A DNA stretch of 64,000 bases from Methanoculleus sp. (GTDB lineage Archaea > Halobacteriota > Methanomicrobia > Methanomicrobiales > Methanomicrobiaceae): assembly GCA_011048835.1 (NCBI GenBank), contig DSDF01000022.1, forward strand, positions 1 to 64,000. Reading direction: 5' to 3'. The notes under the pieces were generated by a model that saw only the letters and a list, made by a program, of their open reading frames with translations, made no database searches and was not told where the DNA came from. Both the position numbers and the translations under genes were made by a program. Of this stretch, positions 8,866 through 17,653 are shown in pieces; the stretch's first letter is position 1, and the number at the start of each line of letters is the position of its first letter.

Positions 8866-9026
8866 ATCTATCGGTATTGGCAATCCCCTCCCATAATAGT
8901 TTGTTACCCCGCGTTTTCCCCGCGGGGCAAAACGGCAGCGTTGTTCCGGAGGATACGGCCCCGGAGGGAGGGCGCCGGCACCGGTATCGACATCTTTTCT
9001 TCACCTCGCGCCAAACCATTTCAGCG

Positions 9027-10448
9027 ATGCTTTCCGATCAGGAGATCGTGTCCCGGTTTCTGGAGGCCAACCACCAGGTGCACCCGGAGGTCGTGCAGTT
9101 CCTCCGCGAGCACGGGACGCACTCCATGATCGACCAGATCGTTTCCGGCCTTCCCGCACACTGCCTGGTGGTTGCACCCCGGCACATCCCCGGCTGGAAA
9201 CCCGAGCGGGACGGTGCACGCTTCCTCGCCGACCCCGAACTCGACGTACTCGCCGGAAAAGCGGTATCAAGCGTCGAAAAGGCTGACTTCAACGACTTCT
9301 ACTTTTATTTCCGGGACCGCTACAACCAGCTCGCGGCCATGATGCGGTCTCGCGTCAACCCCCTGCCCATCGAGGCGCTCGCCAGGAACACCCGGTACCG
9401 GGACCAGGAATGCGGCCTTATCGGCATGGTGGTCGAGGCGCGATCCACTGCCAAAGGGCACCGGATGGCCGAGCTGGAGGATCCCACCGGCACCATCAAC
9501 GTGCTCTTCAACAAGGACCGCGACGTGTTTGCGGAGGCGGAAAAGATCGTGCCCGACGAGGTCATCGGCGTCAAGGGCAAGCTCTCCGGCGACGGCAGCC
9601 TCTTTTTCGCCGATACGCTCATCAGGCCGGACATCCCCCTCCAGCATGCACCCTTCACGAGCGAGACGCCCGGCACTGCGGTGCTCATCTCGGACGTGCA
9701 CGTGGGCAGCGACACGTTTATGGAGGAGGAATGGCTGCGGTTTTCCGACTGGCTCGATGATGCGCAGCCCCGGTACCTGCTCATCGCCGGCGACCTCGTG
9801 GACGGCATCGGCATCTATCCGGGGCAGGATCAGGAGCTGACCATCACCAGCATCGACGAGCAGTACGATGTATTCGCCTCCATGCTGCGCGATCTCCCCG
9901 CCTCTTGCCGGATCGTGGTCTCGCCCGGCAACCACGATGCCGTGCGGGGATCCGAGCCGCAGCCCGCATTGCCCGCACGGTTCTGCGAGAAGTTCCCCTC
10001 CAATGTCACGCTGGTGGAGAACCCGAGCCTGGTGAGCCTGCAGGGCGTCCGCGTGACGATGTACCACGGCCGCTCCTACGACGACCTGATTTCCATGATC
10101 CCGGGCGCCTCCTACACGAGGCCCGAGGAGATGATGGTGGAGATGCTCAAACGCCGGCACCTGGCCGCCACCTACGGGATGCGGACGCCCATCAAGCCGG
10201 CAAAACAGGACAGGCTGGTCATCGATCCCATCCCCGAGATCCTGCACACCGGGCACGTGCACATCTGCGGGATGACCCGCTACCGGGGGGTGCTTGGCGT
10301 CAATGCGGGTGCATGGCAGGCACAGACGCAGTTCCAGAAGCAGATGAATATCCAGCCCACACCGGCGCGGGCGGCGGTCGTCGACCTGCAGACGCTCGAG
10401 ACGCAATTTTTCGATTTCAATGGGCCGGGAGCGCCGCGCCCGATCTGA
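9027..10448 (+). CDS. polB: DNA polymerase D small subunit (DP1), 3'-5' exonuclease
   Basis: The small subunit of archaeal D-family polymerase, the replicative polymerase in Euryarchaeota. It has 473 residues. An OB-fold is seen as GLIGMVVEARSTAKGHRMAEL at about residues 130-200. It is followed by a calcineurin-like phosphoesterase domain with LISDVHVGSDTF, IAGDLVDGIG, SPGNHDAVRG, MYHGRSYDDL and HTGHVHICG, so the Mre11-type metal ligands appear intact and proofreading activity is likely. The ATG at 9027 starts directly at the conserved MLSDQEIVSRFLE. The large subunit DP2 is not in this window. The gene is divergent from the signal peptidase. Confidence 0.95.
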   Translation: MLSDQEIVSRFLEANHQVHPEVVQFLREHGTHSMIDQIVSGLPAHCLVVAPRHIPGWKPERDGARFLADPELDVLAGKAVSSVEKADFNDFYFYFRDRYNQLAAMMRSRVNPLPIEALARNTRYRDQECGLIGMVVEARSTAKGHRMAELEDPTGTINVLFNKDRDVFAEAEKIVPDEVIGVKGKLSGDGSLFFADTLIRPDIPLQHAPFTSETPGTAVLISDVHVGSDTFMEEEWLRFSDWLDDAQPRYLLIAGDLVDGIGIYPGQDQELTITSIDEQYDVFASMLRDLPASCRIVVSPGNHDAVRGSEPQPALPARFCEKFPSNVTLVENPSLVSLQGVRVTMYHGRSYDDLISMIPGASYTRPEEMMVEMLKRRHLAATYGMRTPIKPAKQDRLVIDPIPEILHTGHVHICGMTRYRGVLGVNAGAWQAQTQFQKQMNIQPTPARAAVVDLQTLETQFFDFNGPGAPRPI

Positions 10449-10620
10449 ACGCACCGTATTCTGCGGGAGCGGGGGCGAACGATCCTCATGCAGCGCCGGT
10501 ATGATGGATGGGGATACCGCTCCCGAAAAAAACGTTGTATTTTTATCATAAAAGTCGACAATTATAGTAAATCTCGATTTCGAGTTCTGTGCATGCAGTA
10601 GCACTCGGAGGACACGTTGA

Positions 10621-12648
10621 ATGGATTACTTACTCTATCTTGCACCTGTCTGTGCCCTTGTGGGCCTTCTCTTTGCCGGATATCAGTTCCTGAAAATCCG
10701 AAAAGAGGGCGAAGGCACGGAATTGATACAAAAGATCACCGCTGCGATCCACACCGGTGCGATGGTCTACTTAAACCGCCAGTACCGGGCCATCGCCGTA
10801 TTCGTGGTCGTGCTGGCCATCATCATCGCACTCATTCTGCCCAACGGTGCGCTTACCGCAGGATGTTTCGTCCTCGGTGCGGTGCTCTCCGCCACGGCGG
10901 GGTACATCGGGATGTTCACCGCAACGAGCGCGAACGGGCGGACTGCAAACGCCGCCCGGCGCGGCATTGCGGATGCCTTTAAGGTGTCGTTTGCGAGCGG
11001 TACGGTCATGGGCATGTCCGTCGTCGGCCTCGGGCTCTTCGGGCTCTCTGTCTGTTTCATCGCCCTCGGTTTCATTCTGCCCGAGATGGCGGAGTCCGAT
11101 CTCGTCAACATCCTTGCAGGGTTTTCGCTGGGTGCGAGTTCGATCGCCCTCTTCGCCCGTGTCGGCGGCGGTATTTTCACCAAAGCCGCTGATGTGGGCG
11201 CTGATCTCGTGGGAAAGGTCGAAGCCGGTATTCCCGAGGACGACCCCCGCAACCCCGCCGTGATCGCCGACAACGTGGGCGACAACGTGGGCGATATCGC
11301 CGGCATGGGCGCCGACCTCTACGAGAGCTACGTCGGCTCCATCCTTGCTACCATGCTGCTCGGCGCGGCGACCGGCGCTCTCCATCCCGACATTCCGGTC
11401 GCCAGCTTCATCGCCTTCCCGCTGATCCTTGCAGCGCTGGGCATCCTCGCCTCCATTGCAGGTACGTTCTTTGTCCGCACCAGCAAAACCGAGAGCAGCG
11501 CCATCCACAGCGCCTTTAACCGGGGCCTGATCATCGCCCTCGCTCTCGTCGTGGTCATCACCTATTTCACTGCCGATTTCCTCTTAGGAGACTTCGGGTT
11601 CGGCGTCTTCGTGGCAACCGTCGGCGGCCTGATCGCCGGATTCCTCATCGGACAGATCACCGAGTACTACACCTCGTTCGAGCGCTCCCCCACCCTCGCC
11701 ATTGCAATGTCCTGTGAGACCGGCGCGGCAACCAACATCATTACCGGGTTTGCCAAGGGCATGGAGTCCACGATCTTTCCCGTGATCATCATTTCCCTGG
11801 CCATTTACCTGGCCTACACGTTCGCCGGCCTCTACGGCATCGCCCTCGCCGCGGTGGGCATGCTCGCCACGCTCGGCATCTCCCTCGCCGTGGACGCCTA
11901 CGGTCCGGTGGCCGACAATGCCGGCGGCATCGCCGAGATGTCCCACCAGCCCCCGGAGGTCCGCAAGATTACCGATACGCTCGATGCGGTCGGCAACACC
12001 ACCGCGGCCATCGGCAAGGGATTCGCCATAGGGTCCGCGGCGCTCACCGCGCTCGCGCTCTTCTCCTCCTACGCCATCGCGGTGAACCTTGCCGAGATCA
12101 ACATCCTCGAGACCCCTGTCTTTATCGGGGTGCTCATCGGCGCGATGCTGCCCTTCCTCTTCTCCTCCATGACCATGCTGGCGGTCGGCAAGGCGGCCTA
12201 CCAGATCGTGCTCGAGGTCCGCCGCCAGTTCAAGGAGATTGCAGGGCTGATGGAGGGCACCGCCGAACCCGACTACGAGACCTGCATCGCCATCTCCACC
12301 ACATCCGCACTGCGGGAAATGATCCTCCCCGGGCTGCTCGCCATTGCCGCACCGGTGATCGTGGGCCTGACCCTCGGCGCCGGCGCACTGGGCGGCCTTC
12401 TCGCCGGATCCCTTGCGGCCGGATTCATGCTGGCCATCACCATGGCCAATGCGGGCGGTGCCTGGGATAACGCCAAGAAATTCATCGAGCAGGGCAATCT
12501 GGGCGGCAAGGGCTCCGATGCCCACAAGGCTGCGGTGACCGGCGACACGGTGGGCGATCCCTTCAAGGACACCTCCGGCCCCGCCATCAACATCCTGCTC
12601 AAGCTGATGTCCATCGTGGCAGTGGTCTTCGCACCCCTGTTCCTCTAA
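10621..12648 (+). CDS. hppA: Membrane-bound ion-pumping pyrophosphatase, K+-dependent type
   Basis: An integral membrane pump of 675 residues with about 16 helices that uses pyrophosphate hydrolysis to move H+ or Na+. The signature [20 protein letters not shown] and the second site [20 protein letters not shown] are intact. In the segment [16 protein letters not shown] the alanine after GNTT is the K+-dependent signature; K+-independent pumps have lysine there (established for the family). Whether H+ or Na+ is moved cannot be decided by eye. GGAGG is 9 bp upstream of the ATG. It would recover energy from pyrophosphate made in biosynthesis. Confidence 0.96.
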   Translation: MDYLLYLAPVCALVGLLFAGYQFLKIRKEGEGTELIQKITAAIHTGAMVYLNRQYRAIAVFVVVLAIIIALILPNGALTAGCFVLGAVLSATAGYIGMFTATSANGRTANAARRGIADAFKVSFASGTVMGMSVVGLGLFGLSVCFIALGFILPEMAESDLVNILAGFSLGASSIALFARVGGGIFTKAADVGADLVGKVEAGIPEDDPRNPAVIADNVGDNVGDIAGMGADLYESYVGSILATMLLGAATGALHPDIPVASFIAFPLILAALGILASIAGTFFVRTSKTESSAIHSAFNRGLIIALALVVVITYFTADFLLGDFGFGVFVATVGGLIAGFLIGQITEYYTSFERSPTLAIAMSCETGAATNIITGFAKGMESTIFPVIIISLAIYLAYTFAGLYGIALAAVGMLATLGISLAVDAYGPVADNAGGIAEMSHQPPEVRKITDTLDAVGNTTAAIGKGFAIGSAALTALALFSSYAIAVNLAEINILETPVFIGVLIGAMLPFLFSSMTMLAVGKAAYQIVLEVRRQFKEIAGLMEGTAEPDYETCIAISTTSALREMILPGLLAIAAPVIVGLTLGAGALGGLLAGSLAAGFMLAITMANAGGAWDNAKKFIEQGNLGGKGSDAHKAAVTGDTVGDPFKDTSGPAINILLKLMSIVAVVFAPLFL

Positions 12649-12663
12649 TTTTTTCTATTTTTT
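12649..12663 (+). terminator. T-rich terminator after hppA
   Basis: Directly after the TAA of hppA the coding strand reads six T, then CTA, then six T. Archaeal RNA polymerase stops at such T-tracts without needing a hairpin. Confidence 0.6.
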
Positions 12664-13053
12664 CAGCCCGTGGCATACCTGCGCAATGCGTATGCCTGCC
12701 CTGTGAACATGCGTCGTTTGCCATTCAATGGTCGGGGATGCAGACGCACCCTGCATCATCGCTGCCGGCGAAAACGGCACCGTCTCCGATCCGCCGGTGC
12801 GCGGGGAGGCGCACTGAATGCGGCGGGGATGATGGACGAGATCAGGTGCATGACGCCTGCGCATCCGGCACCGGCGGCCGCTCCCGCGCAGGGAGACTGG
12901 CGCTTCGCAGGAACGCGCGAACCCTGGTTTGTTTTCTGCGGTACGATCCTTCTCTCACCAAAACATCCTCACATCCTCCACACCAGCATTGCAGAAGACC
13001 GGGGAACACTCTTTTTCACCACTTCCGCCCATAGGTAGGAAGGAGGACAGACC
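12664..13053. other. Intergenic region without a convincing gene
   Basis: About 390 bp between hppA and gpmA. Possible reading frames here have no good ribosome site, low-complexity Arg/Pro/Ala composition and no recognisable motif. AGGAGG at about 13036-13045, just before the ATG at 13054, is the ribosome site of gpmA. I see no clear TATA box. Confidence 0.5.
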
Positions 13054-13806
13054 ATGCACACACTCGTACTGCTCCGGCACGGTGAAAGCACCTGGAACCG
13101 GGAGAACAGGTTCACCGGGTGGACCGACGTCGATCTCTCCGAGAAGGGGGTCGAGGAAGCGCACGAGGCGGCGCGGCTGCTTGCCGGCGGGGGGTATACC
13201 TTCGACGTCGCCTACACCTCGGTGCTCAAGCGGGCTATCCGCACCCTCTGGATCGTGCTCGATGATATGGACCTGATGTGGCTGCCGGTGCTGCGGTCGT
13301 GGCGGCTGAACGAACGCCATTACGGGGCGCTCCAGGGGCTCAACAAGGCCGAAACCGCGGAAAAATACGGCGATGATCAGGTGTTTGTCTGGCGCCGGAG
13401 CTACGATATCCCTCCCCCGGCGCTCGAACCCGACGACCCCCGCTCCCCCGCAAACGACCGCCGCTACGCCGATCTCTTCCCTGCGGAACTGCCGCGTACC
13501 GAGTGCCTCAAGGACACGGTGGAGCGCTTCCTGCCCTACTGGCGGGACGAGATTGCGCCGGTTATCCTTGGCGGAAAACGGGTGCTCATCGCCGCACACG
13601 GAAACTCACTGCGTGCGCTGGTCAAGTACCTGGATGCCATCTCCGATGAGGAGATCCCCCACCTCAACATCCCCACCGGCATCCCGCTCGTGTACGAGCT
13701 GGACGATGACCTGCAGCCCATCCGCCATTTTTATCTCGGCGATGCGGAGGCGGCAGCAGCAGCCGCAGAAGCGGTCGCCCGCCAGGGCATGGCAAAACAA
13801 GAATAA
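13054..13806 (+). CDS. gpmA: 2,3-bisphosphoglycerate-dependent phosphoglycerate mutase
   Basis: Interconverts 3- and 2-phosphoglycerate in glycolysis and gluconeogenesis. The 250 residues match the bacterial dPGM type: [10 protein letters not shown] with the phospho-histidine, [31 protein letters not shown] with the catalytic Glu, and [11 protein letters not shown] with the second histidine. Most archaea use the unrelated cofactor-independent enzyme, so a dPGM suggests acquisition from bacteria (inference). The last 20 residues are alanine-rich and end in AKQE. A strong AGGAGG ribosome site precedes the ATG. A T8 tract follows the stop. Confidence 0.94.
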   Translation: MHTLVLLRHGESTWNRENRFTGWTDVDLSEKGVEEAHEAARLLAGGGYTFDVAYTSVLKRAIRTLWIVLDDMDLMWLPVLRSWRLNERHYGALQGLNKAETAEKYGDDQVFVWRRSYDIPPPALEPDDPRSPANDRRYADLFPAELPRTECLKDTVERFLPYWRDEIAPVILGGKRVLIAAHGNSLRALVKYLDAISDEEIPHLNIPTGIPLVYELDDDLQPIRHFYLGDAEAAAAAAEAVARQGMAKQE

Positions 13807-13846
13807 TCCCGCGTGTGCCGGATCCCGGAAATACAGGTACCCGCTC

Positions 13847-13854
13847 TTTTTTTT
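13847..13854. terminator. T8 tract between convergent genes
   Basis: Eight consecutive T on the plus strand, 40 bp after the gpmA stop and just before the end of the convergent RNase III-domain gene. It would stop plus-strand transcription from gpmA. Confidence 0.5.
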
Positions 13855-13858
13855 GCAT

Positions 13859-14317
13859 TCAGATTTCGCAGCGAAGCCCGATTTTGGCGAGCACGCGCGC
13901 GGCCGCGTCGATGCCCCCGTCGAGGTAGACGGCGCCGATCAGCGCCTCCATGCACTCGGCGAGCACGCGCCCCGACGTCCAGACCCCCTGCGCCTCCTCC
14001 CCCTTGCCCCAGTACACGTATGTTTCGACCGACAGCTGTTCGGCGAGACGCCGCAGGACGGTCATATTGACGCAGTTGGTCTTGCGGTTGGTGATCAGCC
14101 CCTTGTCGTGCTCCCCGGCAGCGACAAGAGACTGGATGACCACCACGTCGATGACCGCATCCCCCAGGGTGGCGAGAGCGTCCATGTGCGCCGCCGGATC
14201 AAGCCCCCGCTCCTTGGCATAGGCGAGCCTGGTCAAGGCGCGGATGAGCAGGCGGCGATCGGAGAACGAGTACCCCATCGCCCGCTCGAGACCGGAAGCG
14301 TCATGCGGCTGGCGCAT
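13859..14317 (-). CDS. Stand-alone RNase III-domain protein with altered active site
   Basis: A 152-residue protein made of one RNase III catalytic fold and no double-stranded-RNA-binding domain. MGYSFSDRRLLIRALTRLAYA is the first helix. The signature box usually reads ERLEFLGDAVL; here it reads MDALATLGDAVID (about residues 45-57), so two acidic positions are changed (Glu to Asp, Glu to Ala) while the GD aspartate is kept. The second box reads LAECMEALIGAVYLDGG, with Asp to Glu and the final Glu kept. It may cleave RNA weakly, bind metal differently, or only bind RNA. The gene ends 24 bp upstream of the cyclophilin stop in the same direction order, so the pair is probably co-transcribed. Confidence 0.8.
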   Translation of the reverse strand: MRQPHDASGLERAMGYSFSDRRLLIRALTRLAYAKERGLDPAAHMDALATLGDAVIDVVVIQSLVAAGEHDKGLITNRKTNCVNMTVLRRLAEQLSVETYVYWGKGEEAQGVWTSGRVLAECMEALIGAVYLDGGIDAAARVLAKIGLRCEI

Positions 14318-14341
14318 ACGAACGTCGGGCGAGAAGAACCC

Positions 14342-14830
14342 TCAGAGGACTTCAGCGCGCTCGATGACCGCTTTTTTTATGGGGCGGGCCGCACGGTCGG
14401 TTTTCAGGGCGCCGATGGCGTCCACCACGTCCATTCCCTCGACCACCTTCCCGAACACGGGGTGCGCGTACGGGGTAGAGGGATTGTCCCAGTCGAGATA
14501 GGTATTGTCCACCATATTGATGAAGAACTGGCTCCCCCCGGTGTTTGGCTGTCCGGTGTTGGCCATGGCAATGGTGCCCCGGACGTTGGAGTGGCCCTTC
14601 ACCTTTTCGTCGGGGATTGTGTAGCCGGGCCCGCCCGTGCCGTCGCCTTTCGGGCACCCCGCCTGGATCATAAAGTCCCTGATCACGCGGTGAAAACCGA
14701 TCCCGTCATAAAAACCTTCCCGGACCAGTTTTTCGAAATTTCCTGCAGTGACGGGCATATCGTCAAAAAGCTCGATGATGATGTCGCCCATGTTCGTGTG
14801 CAGTGCCACCTTCGAGGTAGTATCACTCAT
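14342..14830 (-). CDS. Peptidyl-prolyl cis-trans isomerase, cyclophilin type
   Basis: A cytoplasmic single-domain cyclophilin of 162 residues that speeds proline isomerisation. Visible motifs are [44 protein letters not shown] with the catalytic Arg and Phe, [15 protein letters not shown] and [17 protein letters not shown]. No signal peptide or extra domain is present. The ATG at 14830 (MSDTTSK) has GGTGA six bases upstream and is preferred to an in-frame GTG three codons earlier. It lies upstream of the RNase III-domain gene. Confidence 0.95.
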   Translation of the reverse strand: MSDTTSKVALHTNMGDIIIELFDDMPVTAGNFEKLVREGFYDGIGFHRVIRDFMIQAGCPKGDGTGGPGYTIPDEKVKGHSNVRGTIAMANTGQPNTGGSQFFINMVDNTYLDWDNPSTPYAHPVFGKVVEGMDVVDAIGALKTDRAARPIKKAVIERAEVL

Positions 14831-14902
14831 CTGTTTCACCGTACCCTATGGATTGGTCGCAGGAGGCAAAAAAAGGAGCCCCCGGCAGGGATCCCCCCGC
14901 CC

Positions 14903-14913
14903 CCATATTTATC
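14903..14913 (+). promoter_or_regulatory. TATA-like box upstream of the DUF2238-like membrane protein
   Basis: CATATTTATCT sits about 80 bp before the preferred ATG at 14990 on the plus strand, in a short AT-rich island between divergent genes. Confidence 0.35.
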
Positions 14914-14989
14914 TATCACGAAAAATATTAATCTCCCATCACCCAAGTGAGCTTCACTGGAGCGTGGGAGGATGCAACGGGAGCGGGCG

Positions 14990-15631
14990 ATGCACGTGGT
15001 CTACAGCCTTCAGGGCCTGGTGCTGCTCTTCTCCCTTGTCACGTTCATGACAGGCGATTCCGGCCATGCGGCATCGGCTGCAATCGTCTTTGCCGTCACC
15101 CTCGTTCCCTATGCCCTCGAACAGCGGCACGAGGTAGTGTTCGAACCACCGGTGTACCTCGCCATATTCACCGCCATCTACCTGCACGGGGTGGGGGATC
15201 TGATGGGCTTCTACGACGATCTCCACCCGTACTTCGACAAGATCGCCCACGGTACCTCCGCCGCCATCATCACCATGCTCGCACTGGTGCTCGTGCTGCT
15301 CCTCGACCGCTCCAACCGCCACCCGCTCGAGGGAAAGATAATCTTCATCGGCATCGTCAGCATGACCATTACGCTGGGGGCGCTCTGGGAGGTCACGGAG
15401 TTTGCCGTCGACCAGATTTTTTCCACCACGCTTCAGCGGGGGCTCGACGACACCATGTTTGATCTGTGCTTCGATATCATCGGAGCGCTCGTCGCCGGCA
15501 CCGGCGGATACCTCTACCTGGCCGCTCTGCCAAGAAAACAGCTGGAAGGACGCTTTTTCCAGGAGCGGGGGGTGCCGAACAACCAGCACGGCCCGGGTGC
15601 GGCAGAAGGGAAGGTGATCGCAACCGAATAG
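14990..15631 (+). CDS. Multi-pass membrane protein, DUF2238/YjdF-like
   Basis: About 213 residues with five or six hydrophobic helices: LQGLVLLFSLVTFMTG, AASAAIVFAVTLVPYAL, VYLAIFTAIYLHGVGDLMG, AIITMLALVLVLLLD, IFIGIVSMTITLGALWEVTEF and a last one around FDIIGALVAGTGGYLYLAAL. The segments YFDKIAHGTSAAI and GALWEVTEFAVD, with conserved Asp, His and Glu at membrane borders, resemble DUF2238 proteins, whose function is unknown. The ATG at 14990 is preferred because the ATG at 14972 is directly next to the GGAGG ribosome site. Confidence 0.7.
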   Translation: MHVVYSLQGLVLLFSLVTFMTGDSGHAASAAIVFAVTLVPYALEQRHEVVFEPPVYLAIFTAIYLHGVGDLMGFYDDLHPYFDKIAHGTSAAIITMLALVLVLLLDRSNRHPLEGKIIFIGIVSMTITLGALWEVTEFAVDQIFSTTLQRGLDDTMFDLCFDIIGALVAGTGGYLYLAALPRKQLEGRFFQERGVPNNQHGPGAAEGKVIATE

Positions 15632-15664
15632 CCCCTGATCGGGAGTGGCGCTGTGCGGATGGCT

Positions 15665-16078
15665 TCAGGTTTCTTCCCGGCCCTGTCCTGTGGCATTGCA
15701 CGCGCACCGCAGGGCGCGGGCCAGCGCAGCGCAGCTATCCGCCAATCCTTCTTCCTTGGAAAGATACCGGGTGAGCACCCCGTCGAAGAGCGAGGGGATG
15801 AAATAACCCCGTGCCATTGATGTAAACAGGATAAACGGCACGCTCGTGTCCTGTGCCCGGAGCAATGCATGGAATTCGATGCCGTTCACCGGCTGCATGG
15901 CATAGTCGGAAACGACCGCTTTGAAGGTTTGCGTTTCAAGCAAGGCCAGTGCTTCAGGGGCAGAACGCGCCACATGCACGTTAAACTCGCCGTTTCGCTC
16001 AAGAGAGAGTCTGACTATCACCAGGAGAGAGGTATCATCATCGACCACGAGAAGGCGTGTCTTTGATGCTCCGGGCAT
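15665..16078 (-). CDS. Orphan response regulator receiver domain
   Basis: A single receiver domain of about 137 residues and no output domain. LLVVDDDTSLL holds the acidic pair, VVSDYAMQPVNG the phospho-accepting Asp, ILFTSMARG the conserved Thr/Ser, and RYLSKEE the conserved Lys. Single-domain receivers in methanogens usually pass phosphate to or from separate histidine kinases; no partner kinase is adjacent. I chose the ATG at 16078 (MPGASKTRLLVVDDD); an ATG at 16144 would add 22 residues of poor composition. A 48-bp palindrome lies upstream. Confidence 0.82.
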   Translation of the reverse strand: MPGASKTRLLVVDDDTSLLVIVRLSLERNGEFNVHVARSAPEALALLETQTFKAVVSDYAMQPVNGIEFHALLRAQDTSVPFILFTSMARGYFIPSLFDGVLTRYLSKEEGLADSCAALARALRCACNATGQGREET

Positions 16079-16157
16079 GCAGGTCCCCGGAATGGGGATG
16101 GAAAGGGGAGCGGGGGAAACGTCTCCCCGGATCTTTTTTTCCATTGACAGGGTTATT

Positions 16158-16205
16158 GGTAGATTCCAGTACTGTTGGAAATATTCAATGGTACTGAAAT
16201 CTACC
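16158..16205. repeat. 48-bp near-perfect palindrome between receiver and winged-helix genes
   Basis: The left arm GGTAGATTCCAGTACT (16158-16173) and right arm GGTACTGAAATCTACC (16190-16205) are inverted repeats. The central 16 bp also pair with each other. Of 24 base pairs, 19 are Watson-Crick and three of the five mismatches would be G-U pairs in RNA. It lies downstream of the winged-helix gene and upstream of the receiver gene, both on the minus strand. It could be a transcription stop or processing hairpin, or an operator. Confidence 0.8.
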
Positions 16206-16279
16206 TTTCAATGAGGAGGGGTCGGTATAAAAATGTTGTGAATTGATGGCCGGACGCAGGAACGCACCCTATCCCGCAT

Positions 16280-16972
16280 TCATCCCGTGCGTCTGTTTCC
16301 GGGCGGTGCGGGGACGCAGTCGCTCACCGCGGTCTCGATCAGCCCGGCAAGAAGCCCCGCCACCCTCCTGCCCACCGCTGTCAGGGTATAAAAGTCCCCC
16401 CGCTCGGCGATGAGGCCCATGGTGACAAGGGTAGCGAGATCATGCTCTTTTACGGCCTCCATCCCCCCGTAGAGCCGGCTGTATGCGCGTGCGGAGCGCT
16501 GCCCCTGCTGCAGGAAAAGGAGGAAGAGCAGCACACCCTCGTTGCCGATCAAAAACCGGACATCGCTGCGGTTGTCCTCGTAGACCTCGAACGGCGTTAT
16601 CGATTCGGGAAGTTCTTCCTCCACCGCCGCCGCCCGCCGCTCGTCCTCCATTATTTCCCCGAGGATTTCCTCCTGGTTCATCAACCCGACCGCGGCCACA
16701 AACCGGATCAGGCTGTCGGTGACCTCCCTGCCTCGTGCCGTCAGGTGGTAGCCACCGCTCCCCCGGGCGATGATGCCGTCCTGCACGCATCGGCGGATGT
16801 AGGGGAGCACCGAGAGGGAAATGCTGTCGGCGATATCCCATATCCTGGGCAGCGGTTTTTCGCCCTCGTGCAGAGAGAGCAGGATCATCAGGCAGGCGTG
16901 CGAAAAATAGTGCGACTGGAATGTTGAGCGGTTGTTCTGGTAGAGCTCTGCAGTACTGATCGCACCGGTCAT
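16280..16972 (-). CDS. Tandem winged-helix protein, probable regulator
   Basis: A 230-residue protein made of two similar halves. The first has ELYQNNRSTFQSHYFS, LMILLSLHEGE and IWDIADSISLSVLPYIRRCVQDGIIA. The second has EVYEDNRSDVRFLIGNEG, LLFLLFLQQGQ and GMEAVKEHDLATLVTMGLIAE. Each half looks like a winged-helix domain with a short hairpin (YHLTARGREVTDSL and YTLTAVGRRVAGLL). It resembles archaeal predicted transcription regulators, but no ligand domain is present. A TATA box 24-34 bp upstream and no ribosome site suggest a leaderless transcript. Confidence 0.68.
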   Translation of the reverse strand: MTGAISTAELYQNNRSTFQSHYFSHACLMILLSLHEGEKPLPRIWDIADSISLSVLPYIRRCVQDGIIARGSGGYHLTARGREVTDSLIRFVAAVGLMNQEEILGEIMEDERRAAAVEEELPESITPFEVYEDNRSDVRFLIGNEGVLLFLLFLQQGQRSARAYSRLYGGMEAVKEHDLATLVTMGLIAERGDFYTLTAVGRRVAGLLAGLIETAVSDCVPAPPGNRRTG

Positions 16973-16995
16973 GGATACACACGGATTGGTAGCTG

Positions 16996-17006
16996 CTTAT
17001 AAAAAA
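16996..17006 (-). promoter_or_regulatory. TATA box of the tandem winged-helix gene
   Basis: The minus strand reads TTTTTTATAAG ending 24 bp before the ATG at 16972. Archaeal transcription starts about 22-27 bp after the TATA box, so the mRNA would begin at or next to the start codon. Confidence 0.6.
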
Positions 17007-17074
17007 GTACTGCATGCCCCACCCCCGGATCCGCAGGGCATGCTGCATCACCCGCCGGCGTGAGGAGGTTCGTA

Positions 17075-17653
17075 TCAGCCGGTATCCTGCAGGTGTTCCA
17101 GAAACATGCAATGCAGGCGGGTATCGCCCCCCAGTTCGGGGTGAAAGGCAAGCGCCATGTGGCGTCCGGACCGCACCGCCACGACGCCGCGATCCACGCT
17201 CCCCAGCACGGTCGCCTTCGGGCCGACGCGGGATGCCACGGGAGCGCGGATAAACACGGCGTGAAAAGGAGTACGAAGCCCGGCGATATGCACATCAGTC
17301 TCGAACGACTCCCGCTGGCGGCCGAACGCGTTGCGTTCGACGATTATATCGATGCAGCCAAGGGGAGCGATCCGGGGATCGTCCACCTCCCGTGCCGCCA
17401 GCACCATGCCGGCGCAGGTGGCGAAGATGCCCCCCTCGAACGCCTCGATTGGCCGCCGCATTGCGTTTTTGTCCACGAGGCGGCAGATGGTCGTGGATTC
17501 GCCCCCCGGAATGGCAAGCCCGTCGAGGTCCGCGATCTCCTCCGGGCGCCGGACTGCGCACACCTCACCTTTGCCGTCCAGTGCATGCCGGAACGCGAGG
17601 ATGTGCTCGCTCACGTCGCCCTGCAGGGCTAACACGCCGATCCTAACGCCCAC
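17075..17653 (-). CDS. pdxT: Pyridoxal 5'-phosphate synthase glutaminase subunit PdxT
   Basis: Releases ammonia from glutamine and passes it to PdxS for vitamin B6 synthesis. The 192 residues show the class I amidotransferase layout: [12 protein letters not shown] at the start, [11 protein letters not shown] forming the oxyanion loop, [11 protein letters not shown] with the nucleophilic Cys, and [10 protein letters not shown] with the His and Glu of the triad. The start is a GTG that overlaps the end of pdxS by 11 bp, so the two are translationally coupled and expected in about equal amounts, as the 12+12 complex requires. Confidence 0.96.
   Translation of the reverse strand: MGVRIGVLALQGDVSEHILAFRHALDGKGEVCAVRRPEEIADLDGLAIPGGESTTICRLVDKNAMRRPIEAFEGGIFATCAGMVLAAREVDDPRIAPLGCIDIIVERNAFGRQRESFETDVHIAGLRTPFHAVFIRAPVASRVGPKATVLGSVDRGVVAVRSGRHMALAFHPELGGDTRLHCMFLEHLQDTG

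Noticed and set aside
8787-9026. Longer N-terminus for DNA polymerase D small subunit
   Set aside because: The extra 80 residues overlap the signal peptidase 5' end and are low-complexity; the conserved protein begins at MLSDQEIVSRF.
12670-13038. A 122-residue frame in the hppA-gpmA gap
   Set aside because: No ribosome site, no motif and Arg/Pro/Ala/His composition typical of chance frames in GC-rich DNA.
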